Below, piece after piece: positions 1 through 8,297 of a DNA stretch of 33,516 nucleotides. Where the stretch lies: positions 1 to 33,516 of the forward strand of contig CAIWOY010000068.1 of assembly GCA_903914415.1 (NCBI GenBank), written 5' to 3'. This stretch comes from an uncultured Phycisphaerales bacterium (GTDB lineage: Bacteria > Planctomycetota > Phycisphaerae > UBA1845 > Fen-1342). Both the position numbers and the translations under genes were made by a program. Position 1 is the stretch's first letter, and each line of letters starts with the position of its first letter. The notes beneath the pieces were generated by a model, which saw only the letters and a list, made by a program, of their open reading frames with translations, searched no databases and was not told the origin of the DNA.

Positions 1-511
1 CCGGTGCCACACCGCCGAGCGGGCCGTCAAGGCAGGCTCTGGCACTGCGTGAGCATCTCAAGTATTCCTCACAAAGAGGCGGAAAGCAAAGCGGGGATGG
101 AGGGTTGGCGGAGTTTGGCGGCGCGTGGCGGAGATGGGCGGATTCTGGCGGGAAAATGCAACCGCAGAGAAGCAGAGAAGCAGAGAAAACGCAGAGTTAC
201 GCCTAGTATTGCGGACAAGGAAGGGCCGAGTCGAGAGCGCAGAGGCCAAGGGCAAACAGAAAACGGGCGCGGGGGCGGGGCAGGGCGGAAAGCGGTGGGT
301 GCGTGACAGAATCGGCGGAGGGCGGCACGGTCTGGCGAAGTCCGGCGCGGCGGACGAAGCCCGGCCATGGCGGCCCCGGCACGGCCCAGCGTCGCGGCGA
401 GCGCCTTGGCGCTGTACGACCATGCTGGGCGACGCTGGACCGTGGCACCCGCGCCGAAAGTGTCACGGACCCGAAAGCGGAAGCGGTCCGCCCCCGGGGC
501 GTTCCCCCGCG
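1..511. other. Non-coding leader region
   Basis: I find no convincing gene here. Open frames exist on both strands, but their translations are Arg/Pro/Ala-rich and low in complexity, as expected for shadow frames in GC-rich DNA, and none shows a recognisable motif or a good ribosome binding site. The stretch holds a purine-rich short repeat (161-196) and ends just before the promoter of the selenoprotein gene. Confidence 0.6.
161..196. repeat. Purine-rich GCAGAGA short repeat
   Basis: GCAGAGA occurs three times in a row at 8-base spacing and GCAGAG once more after a short spacer. Similar 'ACCGCAGAG...' strings are common intergenic filler in planctomycete and related genomes (from memory). 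No coding role is evident. Confidence 0.5.
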
Positions 512-540
512 TTGGCGCTGTGTGGGCCGGGGCCTATCAT
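512..540 (+). promoter_or_regulatory. Putative sigma70-type promoter of the selenoprotein gene
   Basis: TTGGCG (512-517) and TATCAT (535-540) are separated by 17 bases. The expected transcription start is near 547, giving a leader of about 37 nt before the ATG at 584. It probably drives the selenoprotein, the gamma-carbonic-anhydrase-like gene and perhaps the next gene. Confidence 0.5.
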
Positions 541-583
541 CTCTCGTGCAGCCGTCGCGAGTGCCGGCACCACGGAGACCACC

Positions 584-820
584 ATGAAAGTGAGCATCAC
601 GTACTGCGGACAGTGAAACTACCTCCCCAAGGCCACCAGTTTGGCGGCCGCCATCCCGAAGGAACACCACGTCGCCCCCAACCTCATCGAGGGCTCCGGC
701 GGCATCTTCGACGTGAAGGTGGACGGCCAGCTCATCTTCAGCAAGAAGGAGACCGGCCGGTTTCCGGAGGACCACGAGGTCCTGAGCGCGATCGCGCAGC
801 TCAAACCCGTCAAGAAATAA
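584..820 (+). CDS. SelW/Rdx-family selenoprotein with CxxU motif (UGA = Sec)
   Basis: This is a small thioredoxin-like redox protein of the Rdx (SelW/SelT/SelH) family, 78 residues if the TGA at 614-616 is read as selenocysteine. It starts at ATG 584, with GGAG at 574-577 six bases upstream. The N-terminus reads MKVSITYCGQ-U-NYLPKA, so residues 8-11 form C-G-Q-U exactly where Rdx proteins carry CxxC or CxxU after the first beta strand. After the TGA the frame stays open to TAA 818 and keeps the family signature: a YLPKA helix start, LAAAI, then GSGGIFDVKVDG, a K/R-rich turn and GRFPE before the C-terminal helix. A normal gene caller would find only ten codons. A candidate SECIS hairpin lies 22 nt after the UGA. 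The carbonic-anhydrase-like gene follows after 21 nt, probably in one operon. The cellular partner is unknown; related proteins are thought to act as thiol oxidoreductases. The sel genes needed for decoding are not in this window. Confidence 0.85.
631..649 (+). promoter_or_regulatory. Candidate bacterial SECIS hairpin
   Basis: GGCC (631-634) pairs with GGCC (646-649) and CCA (636-638) with TGG (642-644), with one A/C mismatch, closing a three-base loop G-U-U at 639-641. Twenty-two nucleotides separate the UGA from the loop. Bacterial SECIS elements usually place a small apical loop, with G among its first two bases, about 16-37 nt after the UGA, so this fits. The folding was done by eye only. 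Confidence 0.5.
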
Positions 821-841
821 ACGCCGCCGCGAGCCCCGCGC

Positions 842-1357
842 ATGATTAGCACCTTCGAAGGCCATACGCCGCAGATCGGCCCCGGCTCCTACGTCCACCC
901 CAGCGCCGACGTGCTCGGCCACGTCCGCCTCGGCGCCGGCTGCTGGATCGGGCCGGGTGCCCGCGTGCGCGGCGACTACGGCCAGATCGAGATCGGCGAC
1001 CACACCGCCGTCGAGGACAACTGCGTCATCCACGCCCGGCCCGGCGAGCGGACCGTCATCGGCAACTGGGTTACGCTCGGCCACGCGTGCATCGTGCACA
1101 ACGCCACGATCCACGACTGGGCCATCATCGGCATGGGCGCGATCGTCTCCGACTGGGCCGTCGTCGGCGAGTGGGCCGTGATCGGCGAGGGCACGGTCGT
1201 CCGCCAGCGCCAGGAAATCCCGGCCGGCCGCATCGCCGTCGGCACGCCCGCGAAGCTGTTCGACAAACCCGTCGCCGACGACTTCAAGGCCCAGTGGCGG
1301 GACTTCAAAGCGCTCTACGTCGACCTCGCCAAACGCTACCGCGCCGGGCTAACCTGA
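842..1357 (+). CDS. Gamma-carbonic-anhydrase-like hexapeptide-repeat protein (YrdA/PaaY type)
   Basis: This 171-residue protein is a left-handed beta-helix built from hexapeptide repeats such as VLGHVRLGAGCWIGPGARV and IIGMGAIVSDWAVVGEW. Three histidines, H64, H81 and H86, have the spacing of the zinc ligands in gamma-class carbonic anhydrases of the YrdA/PaaY/CaiE branch (IH...17 residues...GH...5 residues...H). The length and the final GxPAKLF turn followed by a C-terminal helix are typical. Members bind a metal as trimers, but carbonic anhydrase activity is proven for only a few, so the substrate here is open. There is no clear ribosome binding site before ATG 842. It lies 21 nt after the selenoprotein gene and 4 nt before the next start, so translation from an operon mRNA is likely. 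Confidence 0.85.
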   Translation: MISTFEGHTPQIGPGSYVHPSADVLGHVRLGAGCWIGPGARVRGDYGQIEIGDHTAVEDNCVIHARPGERTVIGNWVTLGHACIVHNATIHDWAIIGMGAIVSDWAVVGEWAVIGEGTVVRQRQEIPAGRIAVGTPAKLFDKPVADDFKAQWRDFKALYVDLAKRYRAGLT

Positions 1358-1361
1358 GCCC

Positions 1362-3281
1362 ATGACCCGGCCCACGCGAGCGCTGCTCATCGCCGCGACG
1401 GCTGTCTTCGTCGCGGCCTTCGGTGTCCGGTTCGTTTACCTGCGCCAAATCCGCAACATCGGCTTCTTCGAACGCCCCCTGTCGGACGGCTACATCTACG
1501 ACCAGCGGGCCCGCGGCATCGCCGCCGGCGACTGGCTCGGCCCGTCCGATTTCGTCCACGCCCCGCTCTACGCGTACGCGCTCGGCGTCATCCGGGTCAT
1601 CAGCGGCGACGGCGTGTGGTGACCGCGCATTTTCCAGTCCGCCGGCGACGCGTTTTCGTGCGTCCTGCTGCTGCTGATCCTGCGCCGCCTGTCAAACCTG
1701 TGGGTGGCCTGCCTCGGGGCAGCGCTGCTGGCCCTGTACCCGCCCGCGATCTTCTTCGACGGACTCATCCAGAAAACCAGCCTGACGCTGCTCCTCAGCA
1801 CCCTGCTGTTGTGGCTCGCGCTGCGCGCCGCCGCGCGCCCATCGATCGGGCAGTGGCTCGCCGCGGGCGTCGTGCTCGGCCTCCTCATCTTGAATCAGCA
1901 ATTCGCCCTGGTGCTCGCGCCGTTGCTTCTCCTGTGCGTCTGGTGGAGCGCGAGCGCCACATCGCTCACGCGGCGCGCGACGTGGATCGTGGTCAGCACG
2001 CTCGGCCTCGTGCTCACGCTGTCCCCGTGGGTCGTGCGGAACCGCGTCATGCTCGGCGACTGGGTCCTGACCACCCCCAACCTCGGCCAGAACTTCGCGA
2101 TGGGCAATCATCCGTATGCGACCGGCACATACCTCCCGCAAAAGCGTGGCCGCGCCTCCGCCGAGCGCGAACAGGAAGAGTGGGTGCGGGCCGCACAGCG
2201 CGCCGTGGGCCGCCCGCTGTCCGCACGCGAAGTCTCGGACTACTACGTTGCGTCCGCGATGCAGTGGATTCGCGCGAACCCGGCGGCGTGGCTCCGCCTG
2301 ACCGCCAAAAAGCTGCTGATGACCTGGAACGCGTACGAGCTGCCCGACACCGAGGACTACTACCTCTACCAGGAATCGTCGCCGCTGCTCCGCGGCCTGG
2401 ACCGCGTGTGGCACTTCGGCGTCCTGGCCCCGCTCGCCGCCGCCGGCATCGTCCTGACCTGGCCGAACCGCCGGCGTCTGTGGCTTCTCTACGCCTGGCT
2501 CTTCCTGACTACGCTTGCCGTCGCGGCGTTCGTCGTCTTCTCGCGCTATCGCATCCCGCTCGTGCCGGCGCTGCTGATTTTCGCGGCCCTGGGCGTCGGC
2601 GAAGCGGTCGGGCGCGTGCGCCGCCGTCAGGGCCGACAGCTTGTCGCACCCCTTGCCGTTGCAGCTCTGGTCACGGTCAGCGCCAATTGCCCCGTGTACG
2701 CGGCGCGCCGCCCCTACACGTTCTCCTACGTCAATCACGCCGTCGCGCTCGCTGACATCGGCCGTTACGACCAAGCCTTCGCCCAACTCGACCGCGCGCT
2801 CGCGCTAGCCCCCGACGACGTCGACGCCCACCTCGTCCGCGGCAGCGTCCTGCTCGACCTCGGCCGCTTCGACGACGCCCTCCGCGAATACCGCCTCGGC
2901 CAGACCGGCGACCCGAACTATGCCGGCGCCGCCCGTGGCGTGGGGGATGCTCTGGCCGGCCTGGGGCGCTTCGACAACGCCCTGCCGGAGTATCAGCACG
3001 CCGTCGCGCTCGACCCCGCCGATCACGTCTCGCTGAACTGCCTTGCGACCGTCTACGCCCGCCTCGGCCGCTTTAACGACGCCGTGACGCTCTTCCAGCG
3101 TGTCCTCGCGCTCGCCCCCAACTACCCCGAAGCGTATCTCAACCTCGGCAATACGTACCTGATGGTCGGACGGCTCGATGACGCGGCCAGCGCGTACCGC
3201 GCGGCGTTGCGGCGCCGCCCAGGCTACCCCGACGCCCTGCACAACCTGGAGGCCCTGGAAAAGCAGCGCCGCGGCCCGTAG
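1362..3281 (+). pseudogene. Membrane glycosyltransferase-like protein with C-terminal TPRs, interrupted by in-frame TGA
   Basis: One reading frame runs from ATG 1362 to TAG 3281 (639 codons before the stop) and is broken only by a TGA at 1620-1622. Upstream are one transmembrane helix and a periplasmic-loop-like stretch (SDGYIYDQRA, then GPSDFVHAPLYAY), resembling the acidic-loop region of GT39/ArnT-type mannosyl or arabinosyl transferases. Downstream the frame continues at once with RIFQSAGDAFSCVLLLLILRR and several further membrane helices. From about residue 455 come five tetratricopeptide repeats (for example GRYDQAFAQLDRALALAPDD). The family normally transfers sugars from lipid-linked donors outside the cytoplasmic membrane, and the TPRs suggest a protein partner. 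Sequence on both sides of the TGA fits one protein, so this is a nonsense mutation, a sequencing error or, less likely, recoding. A shorter protein could start at GTG 1704. Confidence 0.65.
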
Positions 3282-3298
3282 TCGCCCCGCGCCGGCCC

Positions 3299-3958
3299 CT
3301 ACGCCCCCGTCTGGTGCCGCACGATCTTCCCCGTGGAAAGGTAAATCACGTCCTCCGCGATGTTCGTCGCGTGATCCGCGATGCGCTCCAGGTTCTTCGC
3401 GACCGACAGCAGGTCCAGCTCGCCCGCGAGCTGCTTGGCGGTCCGGTCCGCGTACGCCACGATCGTCCGCACGATCTGCCCGTACAGCGCGTCGATCGCC
3501 TCGTCGTGCTCCACGACCCGCCGCGCCCCCTGCGCATCGTCCTGGCTGTACGCCTGCACCGCGTCGCGCAGCGCCTGCCGCACCGCCGGGCAAAGCTGCT
3601 TGAGTTCGTCGCACCTGCGGGCCACCGCCTGTAGCTCCCCATGCCGGGCGCGCTCGGCGATGTTGACGGCGCAGTCCGCCGTCCGTTCCAGGTCGTTGTT
3701 CACCTTCAGCACCGTGCACAGCGTCCGCAGGTCGCTGCCCACCGGCTGGTACAGCGCCAGCAGGCGGATCACCTCCGCCTCAACCTCGACCTCGGCGGCG
3801 TCCACCTCCGCATCGCGCTGAATCACGCGCAGCGCCAGCGGCTCGTTCGGCTCAAAAACCGCCTCGCACGCCTCGTGCAGCATGTCCTCCACCTGGCTCG
3901 CCATGCGCAGCGACCGCCGGCGAAGCTCCTCCAGCAGCGACACAAAATGCGCGGTCAT
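3299..3958 (-). CDS. phoU: PhoU phosphate-signalling regulator
   Basis: This 219-residue all-helical protein consists of two PhoU three-helix repeats. Each repeat ends with the family's metal-binding E/DxxxD-type signature: NNDLERTADCAVNIAE around residues 87-102 and KNLERIADHATNIAEDVIY near the C-terminus. PhoU lies at the membrane with the PstSCAB phosphate transporter and the PhoR kinase, and represses the Pho regulon when phosphate is plentiful. No pst, phoB or phoR gene is adjacent, so it is an orphan copy here. It converges on the TPR gene (17 nt between stops) and diverges from fusA. GGAGG lies 11 nt before the start. Confidence 0.93.
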   Translation of the reverse strand: MTAHFVSLLEELRRRSLRMASQVEDMLHEACEAVFEPNEPLALRVIQRDAEVDAAEVEVEAEVIRLLALYQPVGSDLRTLCTVLKVNNDLERTADCAVNIAERARHGELQAVARRCDELKQLCPAVRQALRDAVQAYSQDDAQGARRVVEHDEAIDALYGQIVRTIVAYADRTAKQLAGELDLLSVAKNLERIADHATNIAEDVIYLSTGKIVRHQTGA

Positions 3959-3987
3959 CGCGACACCATCCTCCCGCCCGCACCCGC

Positions 3988-4016
3988 ACTATACCCCCGC
4001 CCTGCGACCGCTCCAA
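3988..4016 (-). promoter_or_regulatory. Putative phoU promoter
   Basis: Read on the minus strand, TTGGAG (4016-4011) and TATAGT (3993-3988) are 17 bases apart. The predicted transcription start is near 3980, about 20 nt before the phoU ATG. Confidence 0.55.
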
Positions 4017-4034
4017 CGCCCGCGCCGCTTTCGT

Positions 4035-4063
4035 CTGGCTTAGTGCCGCCCCGCGCGTATAAT
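4035..4063 (+). promoter_or_regulatory. Putative fusA promoter
   Basis: A perfect TATAAT lies at 4058-4063, 65 nt before the fusA ATG. The -35 region, CTGGCT at about 4035-4040, is a poor match. It is divergent from the phoU promoter. Confidence 0.4.
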
Positions 4064-4128
4064 CTCGCCTTTTCGCGGCCCACGCGGCACGCTGACCCGC
4101 CGGCGCGGACCGCTCGGCTTGGTTACCC

Positions 4129-6432
4129 ATGGAAGACCTGTCCAAAATCCGCAATATCGGGATCGCCGCGCATATCGACGCCGGCAAGACCACCACTACC
4201 GAGCGCGTGCTCTACTACAGCGGCACGATCCACAAGATGGGCGACGTCGACGACGGCACCACCATCACCGACTTCGACGTCGAGGAGCAGCAGCGCGGCA
4301 TCACGATCTACTCCGCCGCCGTCTCCTTTGACTGGCGCGACTGCCGCGTCAACCTCATCGACACGCCCGGCCACGTCGATTTCACCGCCGAGGTCGAACG
4401 CAGCCTGCGCGTGCTCGACGGCGCCGTCGTTGTCTTCGACGCCAAAGAGGGCGTCGAGGCCCAGTCCGAGACCGTCTGGCGGCAGGCCGACAAGTACCAC
4501 GTCCCGCGCGTCTGCTTCCTCAACAAGATGGACAAGACCGGCGCCGACTTCCACCACGCCGTCGAGACCATCCGCACGCGCCTCGCCGGCAACCCGATCG
4601 TCATCCAGCTCCCCCTCGGGCAGGAAAACTCCTTCGCCGGCTACATCGACCTAGTCACTATGCGCGCCGTGGATTACGCGGGCGGCCCCGATGGTGCTGG
4701 TAGCGCCTGGGGCACAGGCTCCGGGGCCGGCAGGGGCAGTGGTGCCGGCCGCAGCGACGGGACGGGAGGCGGCGCAGGCCGCCCCGACGGCAGCACATAC
4801 GTGGTCGGCGAAATTCCGGACCAATTCAAGCACGAGGCCGACAAGTTCCGCCACCTCCTCGAAGAGCAGGTCGCCGAGCTCGACGACCACCTGATGGCCA
4901 AGTACGTCGACAACCAGCCGATGGAGCCCGCCGAGATCCGCGCCGCCCTGCGCAAGGGCACCATCGCCCGCCTGTGCCAGCCCGTGCTCTGCGGCTCGGC
5001 CCTGCGCTACATCGGCGTGCAGGCCGTGCTCGACGCCGTCTGCGATTACCTGCCCTCGCCGCTCGACATCCCGCCGGTCGCCGGCCACGACCCCGAAAAA
5101 CCCGAAAAAGTGGTCCGCCGCAAGTGCGACCCGGGCGAGCCGCTCTGCGCCCTCGTTTTCAAGATCGTCGCCGAGCCCCACGCCGACCTGCACTTCGTCC
5201 GCGTCTACTCCGGCGTGCTCAAGGCCGGCGCGCGCGTCCTCAACACCGGCCGCCAGAAAAAGGAAAACGTCCCCCAGCTCTTCCGCATGTTCGCCAAGCG
5301 CCGCGAGAAGGTCGAGCGGGCGACCTGCGGCGACATCGTGGCCGCGGTCGGCCTCAAGGACACACAGACCGGCGACACGCTCTGCGACACCCACGCCCCG
5401 CCCGTGCTGCTCGAACGCATCGAGTTCCCCGAGACCGTCATCAGCATGGCGATCGAGCCGCAATCGACCGCCGACCGCGACAAGCTGCTCGCGACCCTGC
5501 AAATGCTCTCCCGCAGCGACCCGACCTTCGAGTTCCACGGCGACGCCGAGACCGGCCAGACGCTGATTTCCGGCATGGGCGAGCTGCACCTCGAGGTGAA
5601 GTGCCACTTGCTCCAGCGCGAGTTCCACATCCCCGTCCGCGTCGGCAAACCACGCGTCGCCTACCGCGAGGCCATCACGCGCGCCGCCGAGGCCGAGGGC
5701 CGCTTCGTCCGCCAGACCGGCACCCGCGGCCATTTTGCCGTCGTCAGGCTGCGCGTCGAGCCCTTCACCCCGCAGCCCGGCGAGGAGCATTTCAAGTTCG
5801 CCAGCGAACTGCACGCCGGCACATCGGGCCGCTCCGTCTCGGGCTCGGCGTCCAGTCCGCGCGACCGATCCGTCTCGGGCCCGGCGTCCAGTCCGCGCGA
5901 ACGATCCGCCTCGGGCTCGCCGTCCGGTCCGCGCGCGCGATCCGCCTCAGGGCCGCGCACCGCATCCTACGTTCCGGCGATCGAGCAGGCCGTGCGCGAC
6001 GCCAGCCGCAGCGGGATGCTCGGCAGCTACCCGCTCATCAACGTCAAGGTGACGCTGCTCGACGCCGAGGAACGCGCCGAGGAGTCGTCCGAGATCGACT
6101 TCGAGAGCGCCGCGACGATGGCCTTCCAGCGCGCCGTCGAGCAGGCCGGCCCCGTGCTCCTCGAACCCATCATGAAGGTCGAGGTCGTCACGCCGGAGGA
6201 GTACTACGGCGCGATCAACGGCGACCTGATGTCCCGCCGCGCCACGATCACCGCGACCGCCATGCGCGGCAACAACCACGTCATCACGGCGGAAGTCCCG
6301 CTCTCGACGATGTTCGGCTACGCCACCCAGGTCCGCTCGCTCTCCCAGGGCCGCGCCTCCCACTCGATGGAGCCCTGCCGCTACGAGCGCATGCCCGCCG
6401 ACCTCGCCCGCAAAGTCCTCGGCGTCATGTAG
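4129..6432 (+). CDS. fusA: Translation elongation factor G with two low-complexity insertions
   Basis: EF-G is the GTPase that moves tRNAs and mRNA through the ribosome after peptide bond formation and helps recycle ribosomes. The G domain is intact: AHIDAGKT P-loop at residues 14-21, switch I with [13 protein letters not shown] in switch II and NKMD at 132-135. Domains II to V follow, ending in [21 protein letters not shown]. At 767 residues it is longer than the usual roughly 700. The extra length comes from a Gly/Ser/Arg-rich stretch at about residues 182-222 in the G domain and from tandem 12-residue RS-rich repeats at 568-608 in domain IV. Both insertions are in frame with intact flanks, so the protein is probably functional. 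There is no clear ribosome binding site before ATG 4129. Planctomycetes often hold several EF-G paralogues; whether this is the main one cannot be told here. Confidence 0.93.
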   Translation: MEDLSKIRNIGIAAHIDAGKTTTTERVLYYSGTIHKMGDVDDGTTITDFDVEEQQRGITIYSAAVSFDWRDCRVNLIDTPGHVDFTAEVERSLRVLDGAVVVFDAKEGVEAQSETVWRQADKYHVPRVCFLNKMDKTGADFHHAVETIRTRLAGNPIVIQLPLGQENSFAGYIDLVTMRAVDYAGGPDGAGSAWGTGSGAGRGSGAGRSDGTGGGAGRPDGSTYVVGEIPDQFKHEADKFRHLLEEQVAELDDHLMAKYVDNQPMEPAEIRAALRKGTIARLCQPVLCGSALRYIGVQAVLDAVCDYLPSPLDIPPVAGHDPEKPEKVVRRKCDPGEPLCALVFKIVAEPHADLHFVRVYSGVLKAGARVLNTGRQKKENVPQLFRMFAKRREKVERATCGDIVAAVGLKDTQTGDTLCDTHAPPVLLERIEFPETVISMAIEPQSTADRDKLLATLQMLSRSDPTFEFHGDAETGQTLISGMGELHLEVKCHLLQREFHIPVRVGKPRVAYREAITRAAEAEGRFVRQTGTRGHFAVVRLRVEPFTPQPGEEHFKFASELHAGTSGRSVSGSASSPRDRSVSGPASSPRERSASGSPSGPRARSASGPRTASYVPAIEQAVRDASRSGMLGSYPLINVKVTLLDAEERAEESSEIDFESAATMAFQRAVEQAGPVLLEPIMKVEVVTPEEYYGAINGDLMSRRATITATAMRGNNHVITAEVPLSTMFGYATQVRSLSQGRASHSMEPCRYERMPADLARKVLGVM
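4672..4797 (+). repeat. Gly/Ser/Arg-rich in-frame insertion in EF-G G domain
   Basis: Codons from about residue 182 to 223 encode a G/S/A/R/D-rich low-complexity segment between the YAGGPDG region and TYVVGEIP, where EF-G normally has a short loop. The DNA is built from degenerate GGC/GGT-rich units. Confidence 0.65.
5830..5952 (+). repeat. 36-bp tandem repeat inside fusA (12-residue RS repeats)
   Basis: Units begin at 5830, 5866, 5902 and 5938 (the last is partial). They encode [36 protein letters not shown] and RSASG. The repeat sits in EF-G domain IV, just before the conserved YVPAIEQAV helix. Confidence 0.9.
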
Positions 6433-6455
6433 CGGCCCGCGCCCTCGCGTGGCCG
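6428..6455 (+). repeat. Dispersed hairpin repeat, copy 1, possible terminator
   Basis: These 28 bases are identical to 12528-12555. They fold as CGGCC-CGCG (6433-6441), loop CCCU, CGCG (6446-6449), one bulged U, GGCCG (6451-6455): nine GC pairs with a tetraloop. The copy includes the fusA stop codon. There is no U tract, so it could be a terminator, an mRNA-end stabiliser or a REP-type element. Confidence 0.7.
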
Positions 6456-6538
6456 TTGCGATCCGTTGGCAGGCTCGGGCGGAAGCGTAACACCGCAATC
6501 TCTCGGGTGGTGAAGTGCGCGTAGCTGATCGCGCGCCC

Positions 6539-6567
6539 TTGCATCGCTGCCGAGTCGCCGCAACAAT
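6539..6567 (+). promoter_or_regulatory. Putative leaderless promoter of the HEPN-ATPase cassette
   Basis: TTGCAT (6539-6544), 17 bases, then AACAAT (6562-6567), which ends six bases before ATG 6574. No Shine-Dalgarno sequence precedes that ATG, so the transcript may start at or very near the start codon. The -10 box matches the consensus at four of six positions. Confidence 0.35.
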
Positions 6568-6573
6568 CGCGCC

Positions 6574-6996
6574 ATGCCGATTCCGGATGATTACGCATCG
6601 GCGGCCGCCCGGCACGTCAACGACGCCCGCCTCCTGTGCGAGGCCGATCGCTGGGATAACGCGGGGTACTTGGCCGGATACGCGATCGAGTGCAGTGTAA
6701 AGGCCGTCATCGACCGCGCGGACCTCCCTCCTCTTCACACTCACCTCAACGAGATTCCACGAGAGTTGCTCGCTCTGGCGGCGGATTTGAACCTCGCCGC
6801 AAGACGGTACCCGGTCGACGTGGACCCTGACGTCGCTGCCGTGCGCACCGCGTGGGCCACGAAACTTCGCTATGCGCAGACGGGCGCGCTCGCTGCGACC
6901 GACGCGCGGAGCCTCGTCGATTCGGCCGAGCGCGTCTTTGGCCGGACCATAGTTGCGATGGTTCTCGACGGATTCTTCGAACGGGTTCCACGATGA
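6574..6996 (+). CDS. HEPN-domain protein, first gene of three-gene cassette
   Basis: This 140-residue helical protein has a HEPN-type core: RHVNDARLLCEADRWDNAGYLAGYAIEC, then SVKAVI, around residues 13-47. The pattern W-x4-YLxGYxIECxxKxV is typical of HEPN proteins and recurs in the second HEPN gene of this window (19673-20128). HEPN proteins are often metal-independent RNases or partners of nucleotidyltransferases in toxin-antitoxin and defence loci. A usual RX4-6H catalytic motif is not obvious: R48 to H55 (RADLPPLH) fits loosely. Catalysis is therefore uncertain, and a scaffold or sensor role is possible. Its stop overlaps the next start in ATGA (6993-6996), so translation is coupled to the ATPase gene. 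Confidence 0.7.
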   Translation: MPIPDDYASAAARHVNDARLLCEADRWDNAGYLAGYAIECSVKAVIDRADLPPLHTHLNEIPRELLALAADLNLAARRYPVDVDPDVAAVRTAWATKLRYAQTGALAATDARSLVDSAERVFGRTIVAMVLDGFFERVPR

Positions 6997-8297
6997 TTCA
7001 CTTCGATGAAGTACTGCGAACGACGCGGGACGCCGTGAACGGCAGTCCCCTGGCGAAGTGCGTCGAAAAAGTGCTCGTGCTGCGCGACCTCCGCGGGCGA
7101 ATTCGCCTCCTGCTCACCCCGCCTGCCGACGCGCCAGCGCCGTCCGAGACCGCCCTCAAGCCGCTCGCCGACACGCTGAGCACGGCCCTCGGACCGTTCT
7201 GGGGCGGCGTCGTGGAGTTTGATTCGCGATTCAGCGACTTCGCGAAGCTCCTTATGCCTTTTCGACAGGAAGCGAGGCCCGTCGAACCCGAGAGCGGCTT
7301 CCCCAACTGGTCGATCATTGAGCGCCATGCGGCGAAATCAGGATGGACTTCTCGTCGTCATCGTCCACCCTGGCCCCTGAACCCAAACACGCCGCCTGTT
7401 GTCGCCTGGTACTCCCACAAGGGCGGCGTCGGCCGCACGACAGCGCTTTGTGCAACCGCCATGCACCTGGCGCGCGCAGGGGAAAAGGTCGTCGTTGTCG
7501 ACCTGGACCTTGAGGCCCCCGGCCTCGGGACGCTCTTGGCGGGCACGTCCACAGTTAGGTGGGGCGTCGCCGACTACCTGCTCGAGCGTATGCTCGCGCG
7601 CCACCCCTTGAGTTCGGGCATGGACGACTATTTGACACGCCAGACCGACCCGGCGCTCATCGGTGACTCCGGCGAGCCCATCATCTGCGTGCCGGCTGGT
7701 GTCGTGAACGAACACTATCTCGAGAAGCTGGCGCGGCTGGATTATGAGCTCTTGGGCGGGCAGGAGACTGCCGAAAACGGACCCCTGTCAGACCTCCTGC
7801 GACACATCAAAGGCGAATTCAAACCGTCGTTCATCTTCGTCGATTGCCGCGCTGGCCTGCACGACTTGGGCGGTCTCGCCGTTCAGGCCCTCTCCCATGC
7901 GAACGTCCTTTTCGGCCTGGACTCGCAACAAAGCTGGGACGGCCTTCGCTGCATCGTCCGCCGCCTGGGCTTGGTTGAGGGAGCGCCCCCAGCCTGCCTC
8001 CTGATCCAGGCGATGGAGGACGGCACGCCCGGTCCGAGGCGTGACGATGCCCGCGAGCGCTTCCTGAACCAGTCCTACAGCGCCTTTTGCGACGAATTCT
8101 ATGATGCGGGCGAAGTGCCGGACATCGCTGCCAAGGGCGAGGCACACGACCCCTTTCCGCTGGCGTACGACTCGCGCCTTGCCGGTTACCAGACGCTGGC
8201 GCAGGCAGCTGAGTTGCTGTTCCAAACCCCGTACCCCGCACTGACGGAGCGCGTGAAGCAACTCGTCGGAAAGGCGATGACCCATGTGCGCGCGTAG
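6993..8297 (+). CDS. KGGVGR-variant ParA/MinD-like ATPase, second gene of cassette
   Basis: This 434-residue protein has an unassigned N-terminal domain of about 135 residues followed by a SIMIBI-class (ParA/MinD) ATPase domain. The Walker A is SHKGGVGRTT at residues 141-150: the deviant signature lysine (K143) is kept, but the usual P-loop lysine is arginine (R148). VVVVDLDLEAPGLGTLL follows as switch I, and FIFVDCRAGLHDLGG near residue 280 matches the switch II/Walker B region. This variant is known as a family of its own and occurs with other P-loop proteins in accessory loci; its biochemistry is not settled to my knowledge. I chose ATG 6993 because it forms an ATGA overlap with the HEPN gene and nothing similar to the family lies upstream. 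The 3' end overlaps the next gene by 14 nt. A regulatory ATP switch controlling the HEPN protein is an inference. Confidence 0.8.
   Translation: MIHFDEVLRTTRDAVNGSPLAKCVEKVLVLRDLRGRIRLLLTPPADAPAPSETALKPLADTLSTALGPFWGGVVEFDSRFSDFAKLLMPFRQEARPVEPESGFPNWSIIERHAAKSGWTSRRHRPPWPLNPNTPPVVAWYSHKGGVGRTTALCATAMHLARAGEKVVVVDLDLEAPGLGTLLAGTSTVRWGVADYLLERMLARHPLSSGMDDYLTRQTDPALIGDSGEPIICVPAGVVNEHYLEKLARLDYELLGGQETAENGPLSDLLRHIKGEFKPSFIFVDCRAGLHDLGGLAVQALSHANVLFGLDSQQSWDGLRCIVRRLGLVEGAPPACLLIQAMEDGTPGPRRDDARERFLNQSYSAFCDEFYDAGEVPDIAAKGEAHDPFPLAYDSRLAGYQTLAQAAELLFQTPYPALTERVKQLVGKAMTHVRA

Noticed and set aside
1620-1622. Selenocysteine in the glycosyltransferase/TPR gene
   Set aside because: No redox motif, no Cys expected at the position and no convincing SECIS-like hairpin; nonsense mutation or sequencing error is simpler. 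Kept only as a finding to check.
4651-5814. Long minus-strand open frame opposite fusA
   Set aside because: Antisense shadow of EF-G; low-complexity Leu/Ala/Gly/Asp composition and no ribosome binding site.
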